Assembly (NCBI GenBank): GCA_013399875.1 | Contig: VXAZ01009650.1 | Span: 277,725 to 341,724, forward strand | DNA from: Gymnorhina tibicen | Taxonomy: Eukaryota > Chordata > Aves > Passeriformes > Artamidae | Reading direction: 5' to 3' | Length of the DNA: 64,000 nt | Shown here: positions 33,640 through 47,700 of the stretch, in pieces | Position numbering within the stretch: position 1 is the stretch's first letter | Layout of the letters: every line of letters begins with the position of its first letter | Position numbers and translations under genes: made by a program | The notes under the pieces: generated by a model | Told to the model about the DNA's origin: nothing | Database searches by the model: none | The model's input: the letters and a program-made list of their open reading frames with translations, nothing else

Positions 33640-33726
33640 GCGGGAAGTTCGGAGAGGCGGCGGCTGTTACCGTGATCCCGGTCCCGATCCCGATTCTGAT
33701 TCCGATTCCGATTCCGGAGCCGCTGG
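33640..33726 (+). other. ZGRF1: ZGRF1 non-coding exon 1 (approximate), with GATTCC hexamer repeats
   Basis: A possible donor at 33727 (GCTGG|GTAGGA) ends a short exon downstream of the CRE/ETS core. The exon holds about seven tandem GATCCC/GATTCC units (33673-33716). It would splice to the acceptor before 34636. The start is inferred from promoter position only. Confidence 0.4.
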
Positions 33727-34635
33727 GTAGGATCGAGGCGTCCGCCCGGTCCCCCGGGAGTGGCGGGCGGCTGCGGTCGCGGTCTCTCGGGGCATCCCCC
33801 TGGGTGGCGGCGCTGGCGCTGAAGGGAGTGCTGGTGGATGGAGGGCTGGGAAAGGGCTGTGTGGAGGCGGCGGGTTTGACAGCGGCGTGTCCGTGTGTTC
33901 GGCGCGTCCCAGTGCCCGTGGCATTCCCTCGGGACTCATCCTGAGGGTTCGCATTGATCCAACTGCTCTCATAACTTAAGGAATAACTCTGTCCTACAAC
34001 GGGTGTCCGTTTCCAGGGATTTTCACCTTATGAAGCACCCAAGGAGGTGGCAGCCATAAGAAACAGCGCGAATCTTTCCCCCTTCCGTCATATAAACTGT
34101 TTCTCACTAATCCAAAGAGTATATAAAAATTTATTTTAAAATATATCGCCGTCTAACTTTAAATATGCAAAGAGGTTTGGCGTCACGGGGAGCTGGTTTG
34201 GAGAGTCAGTTATTTTTTGCATGAGTTAAACATGCGTGACCAACTCCACACCTGTGACAAAATCATGCTGGTGAAGGCTTCTCTGGTTTTTAGGTTTTGG
34301 AGGTTTTTTTTTTGCTGCAAGTAAACTTTTTTAAATTTAATTCAGGTAATTCTGTATAAGAGTATTCAGAGTTGCCAGCCATTCATTTAAACGAATGAAT
34401 TCACCTAAAAGCTAGAAATATCATGACATCTATTAAAAAAAGCGATTTTTTCACCAGCAGTCTGTTAGATTGGTTTTGAGCTTTCTCTTTAAAATGCCCA
34501 CAGCAGCTCTACCCCACTGGTTTGATACTGTCTTGCATCTAACTCTTTTCTTTTGAGGGGAAAAAAGAAATAATTTCTTGTCCACACCTTTCCTTCACAG
34601 TTCAGGTGCATCCTGATCATTTCCCTGTCTCTCAG

Positions 34636-35734
34636 GCTGTGGATATCTATGAAATAAGCTGTTGGATGATTGTGTTGCCAAAGTAATGGCCTCTCAAGAA
34701 TTTACTGTGAGTGATTTTTAACACTCTGTACAATTAAGTAGGAATAACTTTAAAGACTGTAGCTGCTGAAGTATTTGAACATTTTCTTACTTGTTATTTT
34801 TTCAACATTTTACATGTTTAAAACAGGTATTATATACTCACCAAAAGACAAAAAAATCAAAAACGTGGCAAGATGGAATTCTGAGGGTTAGAACTGGCAG
34901 AAATCAGGTGAAAATTCAGACTTAACACTATTGGATTTAATATCATCTGCTACTGCTGGACTGCTAGTGGTAGTCTAGTTGATCTGTGAAATAACTGGTT
35001 ATGTAAAATCTTATTTTTCATATTGCAGGCTACCCTGTTTGATGATAAAGGACAATGTCTGGAGAGTATTTTTATAAAATCTCAGGTATATTTTGTTTGG
35101 AGTTGTTATTTTTATATATGATTGTAGTTTGTCTTTCAGGCAGCATTTCAAACACTTGCTTGGTAGCTAAAATAGTAGTTTTTCTTGTTGTTGGTATAAA
35201 ACTCTGCTACAGTGCAAATAATGGAAAGGGAAAACAGCTTCTATTTATTGATAAATCTTACTGTTTGTCCAGAAGGTTTCATGGAATTTTTCTTCCTTTG
35301 TGGTAAAAGCAGTGTATTATAGTGATATATGAAATAATCTCTATAATAAATTGAATCTAAGTGCTAATGCTTTTTAAAATATATATATAAGTAAAAGTAT
35401 TATATGGTATCTGTGATATAGTAGGTGTAAGTACCTGAATTTTTTACATATAAGTACTTAACAGACTATATTTATTTAAAATAATTATATACATTATGGT
35501 TTCTTATATAGTACTATTATGTACACAGTGCTGCTCTCTCCTTTCCAGGTGACTCCTGGAGATGATTTCGAAAGTGAGCGATATTTAATCACAGTTGAAG
35601 CAGTCAAAGTGAGTGAAAAGCCCTCTGAAGATCGGCCAAGGAAAGCAGAAGCTCCAGCAATGGATAGAAATGGTGTAAAACCTGGTCTTCTGCCCCCAAG
35701 ACATCTCCCTGTTGGCTTGAAAAGGAAGTTTACG
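34636..35734 (+). CDS. ZGRF1: ZGRF1 exons 2-5: N-terminal DUF2439 domain
   Basis: Exon 2 (34636-34706) holds 5' UTR and the first seven codons. Exons 34827-34907, 35029-35085 and 35549-35734 follow, to about residue 115. Conserved features are VLYTHQK, KTWQDGIL, LFDDKGQCLESIF and PGDDFESERYLITVE, the DUF2439 fold shared with yeast Mte1, a D-loop-binding partner of the helicase Mph1. The exon 5 end, GLKRKFT, joins GFQGPRQ in exon 6, a conserved basic segment. Confidence 0.93.
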
Positions 35735-38700
35735 GTGTGTTTTTGTTCCAAGTTTTTATGTCTCGTGTTTACATGCATTTTAAAACACAAGGGACACGTA
35801 TTCTCATGAATGGTAAATATATACATAATTTCTTCCTGCTATTTTTTTTTTGAGCTGTAATCCAGAATGTGTTCCCTGTAGGTGTTTTTTCCACATTTAG
35901 GAAATTTGGTTTAGCAGGATTGCTATTGCTGAGCCTGCAATAAAAATCACAAGGGCTTGAGGTTGTTTCTATGCACCTCATGCGGATCTGATCAGAATAT
36001 ATTTTCAGGCTGTTTGATCAGGATATAGTTCATGGAGTGTGCCCCATTTTCAACGTTTGATTACAAAATGTGGATTAATTTAAAATTTCTCTCCTAGGGG
36101 TTCCAAGGGCCACGCCAAGTTGAGAAGAAAATACCAGCTGTGGAAGATGAAGAAAAACCAACAGTGTTGCCTTTATCTAAGCAGTGCCAAGGGAGTTTTC
36201 CATCCCAGTTTTATATCAGCTCTCCGTTATTTTCTACGATTCGCAAGAAGGATGCAGAAACAAATCCCTCTGCAGGCTTTCAGGAAGAGGGATGTAGGGA
36301 CAATGGCAGAGAACACATGTCTGTGTCCTCACTGCTTTCAGCTCCATTTATTGATAGCTTTGAGGAGACAGAGAAGCAAAACTCTGATCAGTTTGTTGCG
36401 AAGCCAGAATCTCCTCTCCTTACTGGGCACACTGGTCCCACGGCAGTGTCCCACCACATCAGGAGCACAGCACAGATAATTGCTCTTCTGAAGTCTAAAC
36501 CAGCACAAGGACACAGAGAGCAAACATCTGGAGTCACAGGTTGTCTTTCCACTTTTCAGGCAGCAAAAAATGCAGATTTATATAACAAAAATAGCCCCGT
36601 CATACCAGCTTTTTCAGGCAACCCTGCCAAAGGACTCATTCCAGATACTCAGCGCCTGCCTTTTCTGCAGGGAACTGGAAGTGATGAAAAGGACTGGAAT
36701 GCTGAAATGCTTCCAAGTTCAGCTGAACAACCTGGTGCTGAAGAAGTCACAGGACAGAGACAAGGCAAAAAGGTAAATAATTTAAGTCACGATTTACAAG
36801 ATCACTGCGACACAGATAGTTGCTTCCTACCTGAGTCCACCGTAAGTAGAATGAGTGACAGTCAGTTTGTCCCATCCTCAGGTGGCATTTCACGTTCAGC
36901 AAGTCCAGCCACCTCTGAAAACAATCCCTTTGGATACAGGGAGCATTCAGGGACTGACAAGCTTAGAGAGAATTTGTCACTGAAGATGCAGAATGAGCTT
37001 CATCCAAGACAAAATTCAGAGGGAGTGTCTAGTGACCCGCAGCTCTCTGGGGATGTGACATTGACTGAAGCTGGAATTGTGAAGAAGGAGTTCAGTTTGC
37101 ATGGCAAAGACTGTAGTTCAGATGAGGAATTGATGGACGTTAACTTTAGCCTAATGGAGACTTTTGATTTTAATGACACAGACAATGAAGACGTGTGTGA
37201 AAGAGAAGTGAAGGAGCTCACTGAGGGAGACACACCTTCACAGAGCCCAGTCTGCTTACAGGGAGAAGATGTAGCACAAGATGCTGCCTCGAGGCCTCAT
37301 TCTTGCTGTGAAGTAGAGACACACAGCAAAAATAAAGTCAAATGTTCAAATTTTGGTGGAGATGGGGGTACACCACCCCAGCTTTGTGGCAATGATGCCA
37401 GGAGAACTGCAGAAGATTTTTCAAACCAGACCAGAACTGAAGTGGAACTTTTAGGTGATGGACGCAACATAAAAGAGATCAATGAGAGTCAGTCAAGTTT
37501 TGAAGCCACGAACAACGAGGAGGACCTGGATGGCTGTGCAGCACTCACCATTAATGGCACATCATGGATAAGAAACCAGCACTCTGATCTCTTGCCTGGT
37601 GATATCAATGTTAATGAATGTCACCCTGAAACCAGTGTGTTGGAGGCAACTGGAAGTATTCCTGGTTTTCCTCCCAGCAGAATGATTGCTGCCGTGGACA
37701 AAAAGACTGAGGAAGGAGTTACACAGTTTGGATGCATGGAATCCCCAGATGTTGGCTCAGAGCACTTCTGGGGTACTAAGGGTGATGACATTAAACCAGG
37801 TAGCCCTCTGCTGGCTTTGTCACAAAAATCAGATCCTTTAGGAACAGGTTATTCGTCTCCAGAGGAAACAGCAGTAGGAGAAACTGAGTTGGAAAATGCA
37901 GAGAACATAACTGCATCTCCTGAAATCTGCAAAGGTGAAACAATAGGGGTGGATTGCCTGAAATGCACAGCAGTGGCTGAGAATTCCTCAGGTGTCCCTG
38001 ATCTGGTGAATGATATCGCTCTTCTGAGAGCTTTGACTCAGCATAGCACAGCATTAGAGAGCTTGCAAAAGATGGAGGAAAGTAACAGCGTGTTCTGTGA
38101 AACAGACCCTTCTAAGGAGACACTTGAACCCCTTGAGAAGGATGAAGGTTAGGTCAGCTTGTATTTTAAAGTGAATTCTGTATGTCTGTAACTGTTTGAC
38201 TTCTGTACTCTTGATTTCTCCTCATATTTAGAAATACTTTTGGAATGATGTGTTACATAGGTTCCCTTGTGCACTTTTTACTGTTTGAAGCAACATTGTG
38301 ATCTCCCAAGTCTGTCTCTGTTTGCTCTCATTCAGTTAAATCCTAACTGTGCGATTCGTTGCATGGGTTAGGTTTGCAAGACCAATAAATATTCAGATGT
38401 TTTCATGTAAAAAAACCCCAGACTATTGACTGTAACTCACTGTGCTTTTCCATCTCTTGTAGCTATTAAAGAGTTTACAGCAATGCCTTACTCAGAAAGT
38501 TTACAGGCATCTTCCTGTTCATACTTTGATTCTCCTGGCCTTATGGTAACCAATTTTTGACTACATATATTTATCTGTACAAGATAAATTCATTTTCCAC
38601 CTGGCTCCTGGAATAGAATTCTTGGTTTATGGAACCATAGAGGTTGAGCTACAAATTGCTTAGAGGCATTGTTTATGAAGCTGGTCATAAACAGAGGATG

Positions 38701-41700
38701 TCCTCTTGCCAATATTCAGGAGGCCTCATGTAAAACAAGAAACTTAATGCAAATTTTAGTATTTATTCATGTTTAATGTTCCATTAATATGTCTGGTACT
38801 TCTCCTTCCCTACCCCATCTTTTACCACCTATTTTTTTTCACTGTCTTTTTAAATACATGGCTTTCCTTGGAATTTTAGCATTTGGGAAATACACTGGGA
38901 CAACTGTTTGTGTTTGATGATTCACACTGATTTTTATGCAGTGCTATTAACAGCCTTTTTTCTTTTTCAATCCATCTAAAGCTTAAAGAAAGATTTTAGA
39001 TTAAATCCTTCTCTTTTTCCTGTCCTGTTTGAAAAGCAAACATAGTTTCTTATCCTGTCATGGATGGTCCCGGCTTCCAAATAAAAAGGCTGTAACTGAA
39101 AACGCTTCCTTTGTATAAATACAAGACATTTCTTAGCCTAAATTTTCACTTTAAATGGTTATTAAATTGTTAGACTAATTAGGTTTTGATACTTTTCTAT
39201 GCAGGCCAACTGTGTGGACAATTTATTACAGAAGACAGAGGCATATATTGTACCAATAGCAGCAGCCCAAAGAGTCCCAGGGACATCTGACTGGAAACCC
39301 AAGGTACCATTTCTGTGGAACTGAAGTATAATTAACAGTGTTTCCTAAATTTCAGTTAAATGGTTTGCTAATTGCAATATATTACAATAAGTCCTAATAA
39401 AATTTTAGCCGGTTCTCGTAATTTTTAGTACAGTTCACTGCGGGAAGTTTTCCAGAGAGAGTTTTAAACTCAAATTACAAGGAAAAAAAACCCAGACTTT
39501 TTTGTTTCTCTTCTGCAGTTCCCAACAGATTATTTTTGTTGTACATACAAAAACTACCTGTATTGACTGTAGATAGTTGCAGAGCAGTTTTTACTTCCTG
39601 TTAGTGATAATTCCAATGCCTTGTGTAGCCTGTTGCCTTCCAAGGGCACCAAGTGAAAGGATCAGCAACTAGTGAGGTCATGTTGAGAGCTCCATGCTCC
39701 CAGCTAGGATGGCAGCAGCACCCAGAGAACACGGACTTTGCAGCTGAGACATTTTTCTCACCCCTCTTTTCAAGGACTTATGACCTTTATGACTTCAGAC
39801 AGGTAAAACTTTTTTTGTTTAGTTATCTGAGTGCAAGAAAGTATCCTGTCAATTTAGGATAGAAAATAGTTCATTTTTAGACTGCTACAATCATATCAAA
39901 ATCAATTATTTCTACTTACCTTTGTCACAGAACTTCATAATGTGTGACTTGGTTTTTTCTGCTCCTCTGATCAGCTGCACTTTGAAAAAAAGAAGATAAA
40001 ACAGTTTAATTTTTAACAAGCTTTTGCTTATGCTTTTTTTTAAATAAAGTTTCCAGGTTCCAGGAGCCTTCATAAGGATGATGTTGATGTTATCAGAGAA
40101 GGGAATTTTCAAATGAAGCCTGATGTTATTGAAGAGCCAGGAATAAACCAATCCTGTAAGTGAAAGTAAAAGGAGAAGGGCAGTGATTGGCCTCAAAATT
40201 TCTGCATGACTTCAGTGCTTCACATGTTTTTCCTAGCACTGGCATTGGATGTGTATCCTGAAGTGCCACCATGGACAATGTCAGGCTCACCCTCGCACTC
40301 TGACCTGAGACAAGCACAGTGGACTGCCTGGGAACCTGGCAAGGTGTGGATTGACTGTCTCTTGCAGATACTCTTGGCTTTACTTCCTGTGTGCTCGTGG
40401 CAATTTCTTATTTTTGAAGCTGTTTTATCTCAACTCTGAGAGACATTTCAATTGTTTAGAATGATGAGAGAGAGAGAATAGTGGGAAAAGAGCTGTATTC
40501 AGGGGGTTTTCTCCAGTCATTCACCTGACATGTTAATTCTCCACCTGTAGATTTCATCAGAACTGACTTCCCCGCTTGCGACAATTTCTCCAGCTTCAGG
40601 AAATGAGGAGACCATTGGAGACATCCGGGAACCCCTGACACCTGGGATCTTACCAAGTGAAACAGAACTCCCAGGGTTTTTTTTCAGTAAGAATTTACAG
40701 TTTATACTGGCACGTCACAGTGTTTTAGCTGGAAAATCTCTGAGCATTCTTGAAGCACAACAAATTGGGCTATCATAGACAGTTACCCTGCCAATTGTTT
40801 TCTCCTAAAAAAGACTTCAGTAGAGGGATTTTGTTTTATAAAGGAAAATCAGCTTTTACTTTGGGGGCAAAAAAGGCTGTAAGCTAAGCTTCTAAATCAT
40901 ATTTAGGTTTTTATTTACCTATTTTTAGTTTTCTTCCATATTCAACTGTCCTTTGATCCACGTCATTTGACACCTATCAATGACTGTAATTACTGATAAT
41001 TAATTTAGTCAAAAGGATGCTTTTTGGTACTAAGAGCTTATTTATCTGCATTGTTTAATATTAATTCATAGTTTTGTGGGTTATCTTTCGGAAAAAGCAG
41101 CAAATGTTAAAATGGGTGTTTTCTAGTTGGCAACTGTCAGTGATATCAGATTAATGACCTCCGAAACACAACCGTGTTAAATAATGGTCTTTTATACAAG
41201 CAGAGTGGCTACAGAATGTGTTCTGAATATGGGGATTTAAAATAATTAAAATTGATTAAAGGAATCACACAAAATCCATCATTGTGTATGGAATTTTAGT
41301 GTAATACTGCACAGGCACGATCCAGAGAGCTTCCCAGTTAGAAGACAGGATGTAAAAGGAGGAACTTAGAATTCCTTCCTTATCTTTTTGTACATCTGAA
41401 GTACCATCCCTAGGTGCCACAATTTGCTTGTAAGCTGTTTTTGCCCCACAGCTCGGGAGAAATCCAGCCATCCAGAGGAATGCAGCCTCCCAGGATTCAA
41501 GCCCACGATGAAAACACGAACTCCTTTTGTCACTCTTCCTGCCACCGAGGAGATTCCTGACATGTTTTACCCCACTGAGAGCGAGGAGGTCCAGCAATCT
41601 TTGGGCTCTTCAGGAGGCAATTTGTGCAGCGAGTCAGTGGCATTTCCTTGGAGTGCTCCTGGCCCCGAGGACAGGAATTATGAAACCTCTGTGTTTGGGG

Positions 41701-44700
41701 AGTACACGGAAGATGGACAAAGGGGGTCTGTGCCACCAGTGCTCACTAATGGGACAGCCCAGCACAGACAAAGCAAGTGGCTGAAGTATCAAAACAGTGC
41801 TCAGTGTGATTTGATCCCTGAAAACAGCACTGACGGGGAAGAGAATGATGACATCTGTGCCCAGAGCGTCCTCGGAATGCCGCCGGCTGACACAGGAGAG
41901 GGCAGAGCCATGAACCCAAGTGCTCCCAGCTCTGCACTGCTGCTGCCAGCCAGGAGCTCGCCTGGGGAACGCCGTGCAAACAGCAGCCACCCAGATCTGG
42001 TTTCAGAGGGGAAGGTACTTTCCCTGCACTTAAGGCAGACACCTTTGGCTGCGGCCACACAAAAGGTGTTGAGTCACCTGAGCTGTCACGCCGGAACAGG
42101 AGACGGCCAGGTGTGTACCTGTTCAAGCAAACACAGCTATCACTGACACAAACACATTTCTCTGGCCAAAGTGACTGCATTTATCTGATTTCCTGCAAGA
42201 TGTTATCAGTATGATTGGATGAAATGTTTCTACCGTAGTGACAGAAAAACATGTATTTTTTTAAGTGCCGTGACTAATCCTTTGTAAAGGTAATTCCTTG
42301 GCACACACAGTGCCAGATTTAGATTTTTAATCTGAATGTTGATGGCAGGAAGATGAAAGAAAAGCTGTTGGACTGTTTTGTCATTTGTAATTGTAAAAAA
42401 TTGTGTGCATGAAGGGCTTTTCTTAATTGTGGTATGAGCATCATTTTAATGAACCCCTATTTTTGCTTCAAGGCATAGTCTCTGACTTCCAAATACTATA
42501 AATTCCTTCAGTTTTAGTTGTGTAAAAGTGATGGCTTTGAATAAGCACCAAAAATCTGGCACAGCTGCTTGTGACCAGTAGACAAATGGAGTAAACTGGG
42601 GGGAAACACCACACTAACCACAAATCAGGTTTTTAAAGTTGTCAAATGGTTTTGAGAGTTGAAGAAAATGTTAGCTTTTTCCTTTTTTTAAACATTTTTT
42701 GGTTCTTTAATACTGTCTGTCCAGTACAGCATTTGTGTGAAGTAGAGGTGAGGAAATAACTAATATATTTCATATATACACTAGTATACACCTTGTGTGT
42801 GCTTTTATACAAATATATATGTGTGTGTGTGCGTGTGTAAAATCCATGTATACTGGACTTAAAAACCTTATGAAGACAGTTAGGATTAATTTATTTCTGG
42901 GAAAAAAAATGGTGTTAAAAATGGGGTCTGTGTGCTCCTTCCCCATGCCTAGTGGTGAAAAACATGATTTTGAGCTACACAGTTTTCTCTGAAGCCTTTG
43001 GAAGTATTATCTGTGTTATTATAAATGCAGGCTGCTTGGCAAGGGGCAAATTTTAACCTCGTGCTGCATCCTAAATGGCAGCCCAAGCTCTAGGGAAATG
43101 TATTTTTACAGATCTGCAAAATTTGTCTCATTCAAGGTCTTGCAAGTTTTAATAGTTTATTTTCCTGGGTCTTTCTAGGACATAACAATTTCTGAGTTGT
43201 CTTTTCCTGCTGTGGATAAAGTGAAACATGCTAATCTTCCTAAAAGAAAGATTTCCATCCCAGCTGTGTTTCAGTCTCACACTCACTACAAACAGGTTTT
43301 CAAAGCTGCTCTGACGGGTAAGTCTCACACTATGCTCTGTGAAATGCTGTCATTTTCAAACATTGCCTATTACAACAACAGGGTACATTTGATTTTTTAT
43401 ATATATACTGAAATCTATTCAGTCTATACCCAAAGATTCCGGGTACTCCCCAACATTGCAAAGACAAACCAAAAGGACAGTACACTTCAGTTCAACTATG
43501 TAACCTCCTGCTGTTTCCCTGTCTTAAGATTCCTAAGGTTTTTTTTTTTTTCCCCTGGAATAAGTGGATTTTGCAGGTCACGTGGTTTCTTTTAGGATTC
43601 AGATTAAATATTTTTATTTGGGATGGAAATCTTCCAATGAAAATATATTTGTTTGAATGCTGTGTACCTGCGTAATCATTTTAAGGCTGTGCTAATGATT
43701 GTGTTGTTCTCCTTTCTTTACCAAGAACAATTGAACATAATGCTGTTTGAGCTGGCACAGAGACTGCACAATGCCCTCTCCAAAGTGGATATATCATTTT
43801 ACACTGCAGTGAAAGATGGGCAAAGCCAGAGCCAAGGAAGCTGCGCTCCACTCTGCAACCACATGCACCCTGCTAAGCTGGTGATGGTTAAAAAAGAAGG
43901 TCAAAACAAGGTGCTGTTTATTCCTTGTGTTTTTATACTTTTGGGGTGAAAGTGTTGCTCCATTGCTTTCTCTTTTTTTCTTGCTTGTTTTAGTGCTCAT
44001 GGACTTTTTTTTCCTCCCTTCCCTTGCAGGGTCGTTTGTTCTATGCCTGTGATGCCCCAAAAGCTGAGCAGTGTTCTTTTTTCAAGTGGATTGAAGATGT
44101 GAACCCCACACAGACAAAATCCAGACCGAGCGCTGTGCTCCACGACACAAAAAGTATTGGGACATACCTCAGGAGTCAAAAGATTGCTGTCTATGAGGAA
44201 TGCCAGCTTTTGGTGAGGTATCCTGAAACGCTGTGTGCACTTCTCTCAAGTGCTGTGTGAATTCAGGGACTATAAATATTCCAGTAGCCCGCGATGTCAG
44301 CAGGATTTAGCACATTTTCATTATATTTGAAGAGTAAAGATATCTTTCTGTAAAGAAATTCAAGAGCCAAATGAGTGAAGGAAAAATATTTATATCAATG
44401 GTATTTCTTTTTAGCAAGAATCAAAACTGCTGACCAGCAACTTGATCAATTGCTTAATGTTACAATTGCTGCATTTGAATTATTGTTCATTTAATCTTCA
44501 GTAAGAGAATTTGATTAATTCTCTTCAAGATTCTAATTTTAATTCCAGAAGTCGTCTCAAAGACAATTCTGTGCTGCTTAACTTTAGAGGAAACAATTTA
44601 ATTGTGGCTGAATATGAGGGAATTTTGCAGTCAAGATAAATGTATGTAAAACTTGTTGATGTAAGATGATGTACAACCACTTGGTCCAGTCTGTGGAGGT

Positions 44701-47700
44701 TTCTTATTTGTGGTGCTGAATCCAAAATGTGCCAATTGTTTACAGACTTTTTGTTTTTAAATTACAATTTCCTAGGAAAGCCTTTGAAATTCCAACACAG
44801 CGGTACAGTAAGTTCAAGAAATTTATGAATACACCTGCCAGCTTTGATGGTGACTCCAAATCCAAATTATACCTGAAACTAAGCCGAAAGGAGCATTCTT
44901 CTCTCTACAGCAAAGGTATGCACATCTTAAACATCAGATTTTAAAGGTGGCAGTAGGAGAAGCTTATGAGGACTGTGTATTTTTTTTGGTAGATGACATC
45001 TGGGTTGTTTCAAAGACTCTGAACTTTGATCCCATCGATACTTTCATTGCAAGCAGCGCTTTCTTTGGACCATCCTCCAACAATGAAATAGAATTGCTAC
45101 CACTGAAAGGCTACAGTCCCTCCAACTGGAGATCAAACAGTGAGTTCCACAGCAAATCATTCAGAACTGTGGGAAACAACTATGGTAAAATCCAGCCAGC
45201 CATGAAGGAAGAGTTTAGAATTTCTCAAATCTTGCACATGATTTAATTCACAGTATTTTTTTTTTCCTTGTATATTTGAATACAGTAATTGTAATTAACG
45301 CAATTAAACCTGCAGAGTAGCTGGTAAGTTCCAAATGGGTGGGGAAGAAATGAGAATAATATAAAGAAAGTAGTAAATTATATAATACAATATACTGTGC
45401 AAACTGACTGTCAGAGTGTAAGTAACAGGAATATGTTTTTACTGTCCTTGAAAAACAAAATACAGAAACCTCAAACAACTCACTGGAAAATTTATATTCA
45501 TATAAAAAGCCATGTATTAAATCTGTCATTCTGCAAAAGTTTCTTGGTTTTGCTGTTGAATTGAGCTGAAGCTTTGGGGTTGTTTTGTTTTGTTAATGAA
45601 GGAAATAAAATCACTTAATTACTCTTCTGGCATTTTATAATTCATTTATTTAGTTGATTTGAAATTTTGGCTCATTTAATCTCTTTCTCGTTTTATTCTT
45701 CTGTGGCATTTCCAGTGTGTGTTCACGCCTTGCTGGTCTGTAATGCCAGTGGTGAGCTGGCATCCTTAAGAAACATGGAGGAGCACTTCAATCCATCCAC
45801 GTTACCACTAATCCCATATCTCCTGAAAATGTGAGTTACTGTTCTGTGATACTGTGAGCAGGTCATAAAACAGCAGCAGTTCAGTGTAGGACTATCAGAA
45901 CCAGGAGATACAAATTATATCTTTTGGCTATTTTTTGGTTTCTTAGGAATTGTAATTCTGAAAATGCTACGAAAAGAGTGAACAAAAGGAAATTTACCCC
46001 ACCTGCCATGAGCCTGAAACGCTCAGTGATGTCTGGCCCTGTGAGCTCTGAAGTGGCAATGGGAGTGGCTGAAGAGATGATCCAAAGGTTCTCCCTGAAC
46101 CCAGATCAAGCAACTTCATTGATTCACATAGCCCAGATGATGGCCTCCTGTGAAAACCCCAAACCAGGGGAAGAACATCAGAGCTTGCCCATCACAATCA
46201 TACGTGGTATACAACAAAGAACTGTGATATTTGCTGCTATTGTATCTTTGCAAAAACGCTGATTAATCTGAAATGTCTTTAATATGAAATGCCAGAATCA
46301 GCCCCTCTGATAATGACCTTGACAGTAATACATCCATTCTGTCAGCACAGAGCTTTCGCTCCTTAAATTTTCATTCTGCCTTTTTAGCAGGATTTCACAG
46401 AAGCATAAGAGGTTTTTTCCCTAGAAATATCTATACACAAAATCAGAGTTATTTCATGTCTTCTGCTTCTTTCTTTTCATAATTAAGCCACTTTTTATCG
46501 TGTATTTATCATGTTTTTATAAGTGTAAGGTAACTGGTTGCCCCTGGATACTGGGAGCTGCTGAAGCAAGCCCATGCAATGTTTTTACAGGAATCACAGC
46601 ATACCTGAAGTTCAAGCAATTGATTCAAACTTTCTAGGAAATTTTCACTCCTAACTTGGGCTTTTTCTTCCAAAATACCAGGTGTTTTTGGAGCTGGCAA
46701 GAGCTACCTGCTGTCTGTGGTGATCTTGTTCCTCGTGCAGCTCTTTGAAAGCAGTGAAGCTACAGAGGGTCCAAGGGCAACTCCGTGGAAACTTCTCATT
46801 GCTTCTTCCACCAACGTTGCAGTGGACAGGATACTGCTGGGGTGGGTTACCGAGGCTTTTACGGACTCTTCTTCCAAAACCAGTAATAATGCACCGCAGT
46901 GGTGGTGATAATTGTGTTGGTATTTCCTGTAAAACACATCAAAAAGATTGGTTTCTTTCCCTAAAAAGTGCCACACACAGGCTTTTATTTTAACCTCAGC
47001 TCTTTTGCACAGTTAAAAGAGTGAAAGCTACATAAAACATTTACAGAGGACTAATATTAGGCTTTACTGTCATCAAATTTACTATTAAAATGCATCATGA
47101 CGAAGTAATGCTGCTCAGGAATCTTTGGGGTGTAGCAGTAGGGGACGGAGGGGCAGAGAGAATCAGATTTGTGAAAATTCAGCATGAAGTTAACATGAAA
47201 TAAAAAATTCATGGTTTGGAAGGAAAAAGGAAGGGAAGATACATAGGGAAGACTATGAGAGGGGAATCATCAAGGCATTAAGCATTTTTGAGGCAAATCA
47301 TGATGAGGTAACTTATTTTGATTTTCTTGAATTAATGAGGTACTTCGTCCCGTTAATCACTGAAGTTTGTGTTCCTCAGTGTTCTGATGTGTCTTTTGAA
47401 ACCACTTGTAAAGTTTTCAGTATTTCTTTTTTCCATTTCTGTAATTTTTATCATCCCTTTCTTTAAAGTCTGCTCGATCTTGGATTTGAGGATTTTATAA
47501 GAGTGGGAAGTATAAGGAAAATCACGAAAGCAATTCTTCCCCATAGGTAAGAAAACCTCTTTGAGGGATCTGAAGCAATTTGGGGTATGTTAGTACATTG
47601 TTGTAAAGTGATGTTACATATAAAGTATGATTATTTTTCCAAGCACTGCTATTTTCAGTTACTGTAATGTATGTTACAAAATCTTCTTTTAAGTTTACAT

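Larger units (their letters stand above)
33010..33950. promoter_or_regulatory. CpG-island bidirectional promoter of LARP7 (-) and ZGRF1 (+)
   Basis: This very CpG-dense stretch separates the two divergent genes. The core at about 33480-33660 holds an NRF1-like GCGCGTGCGC (near 33540), an E-box CACGTGAC (33582-33589), ETS sites (ACTTCC at 33588-33593; GGAAGT at 33643-33648) and a perfect palindromic CRE, TGACGTCA (33618-33625). There is no TATA box, as expected of a housekeeping divergent promoter. Confidence 0.8.

Noticed and set aside
33025..33972. Frames in the CpG island, up to 187 codons
   Set aside because: GC-rich Arg/Ala/Pro-rich frames on both strands within a promoter; the neighbouring genes explain the region.
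41265..42180. Minus-strand frames up to 144 codons opposite ZGRF1 exon 13
   Set aside because: Shadows of the real plus-strand exon 41452-42110.
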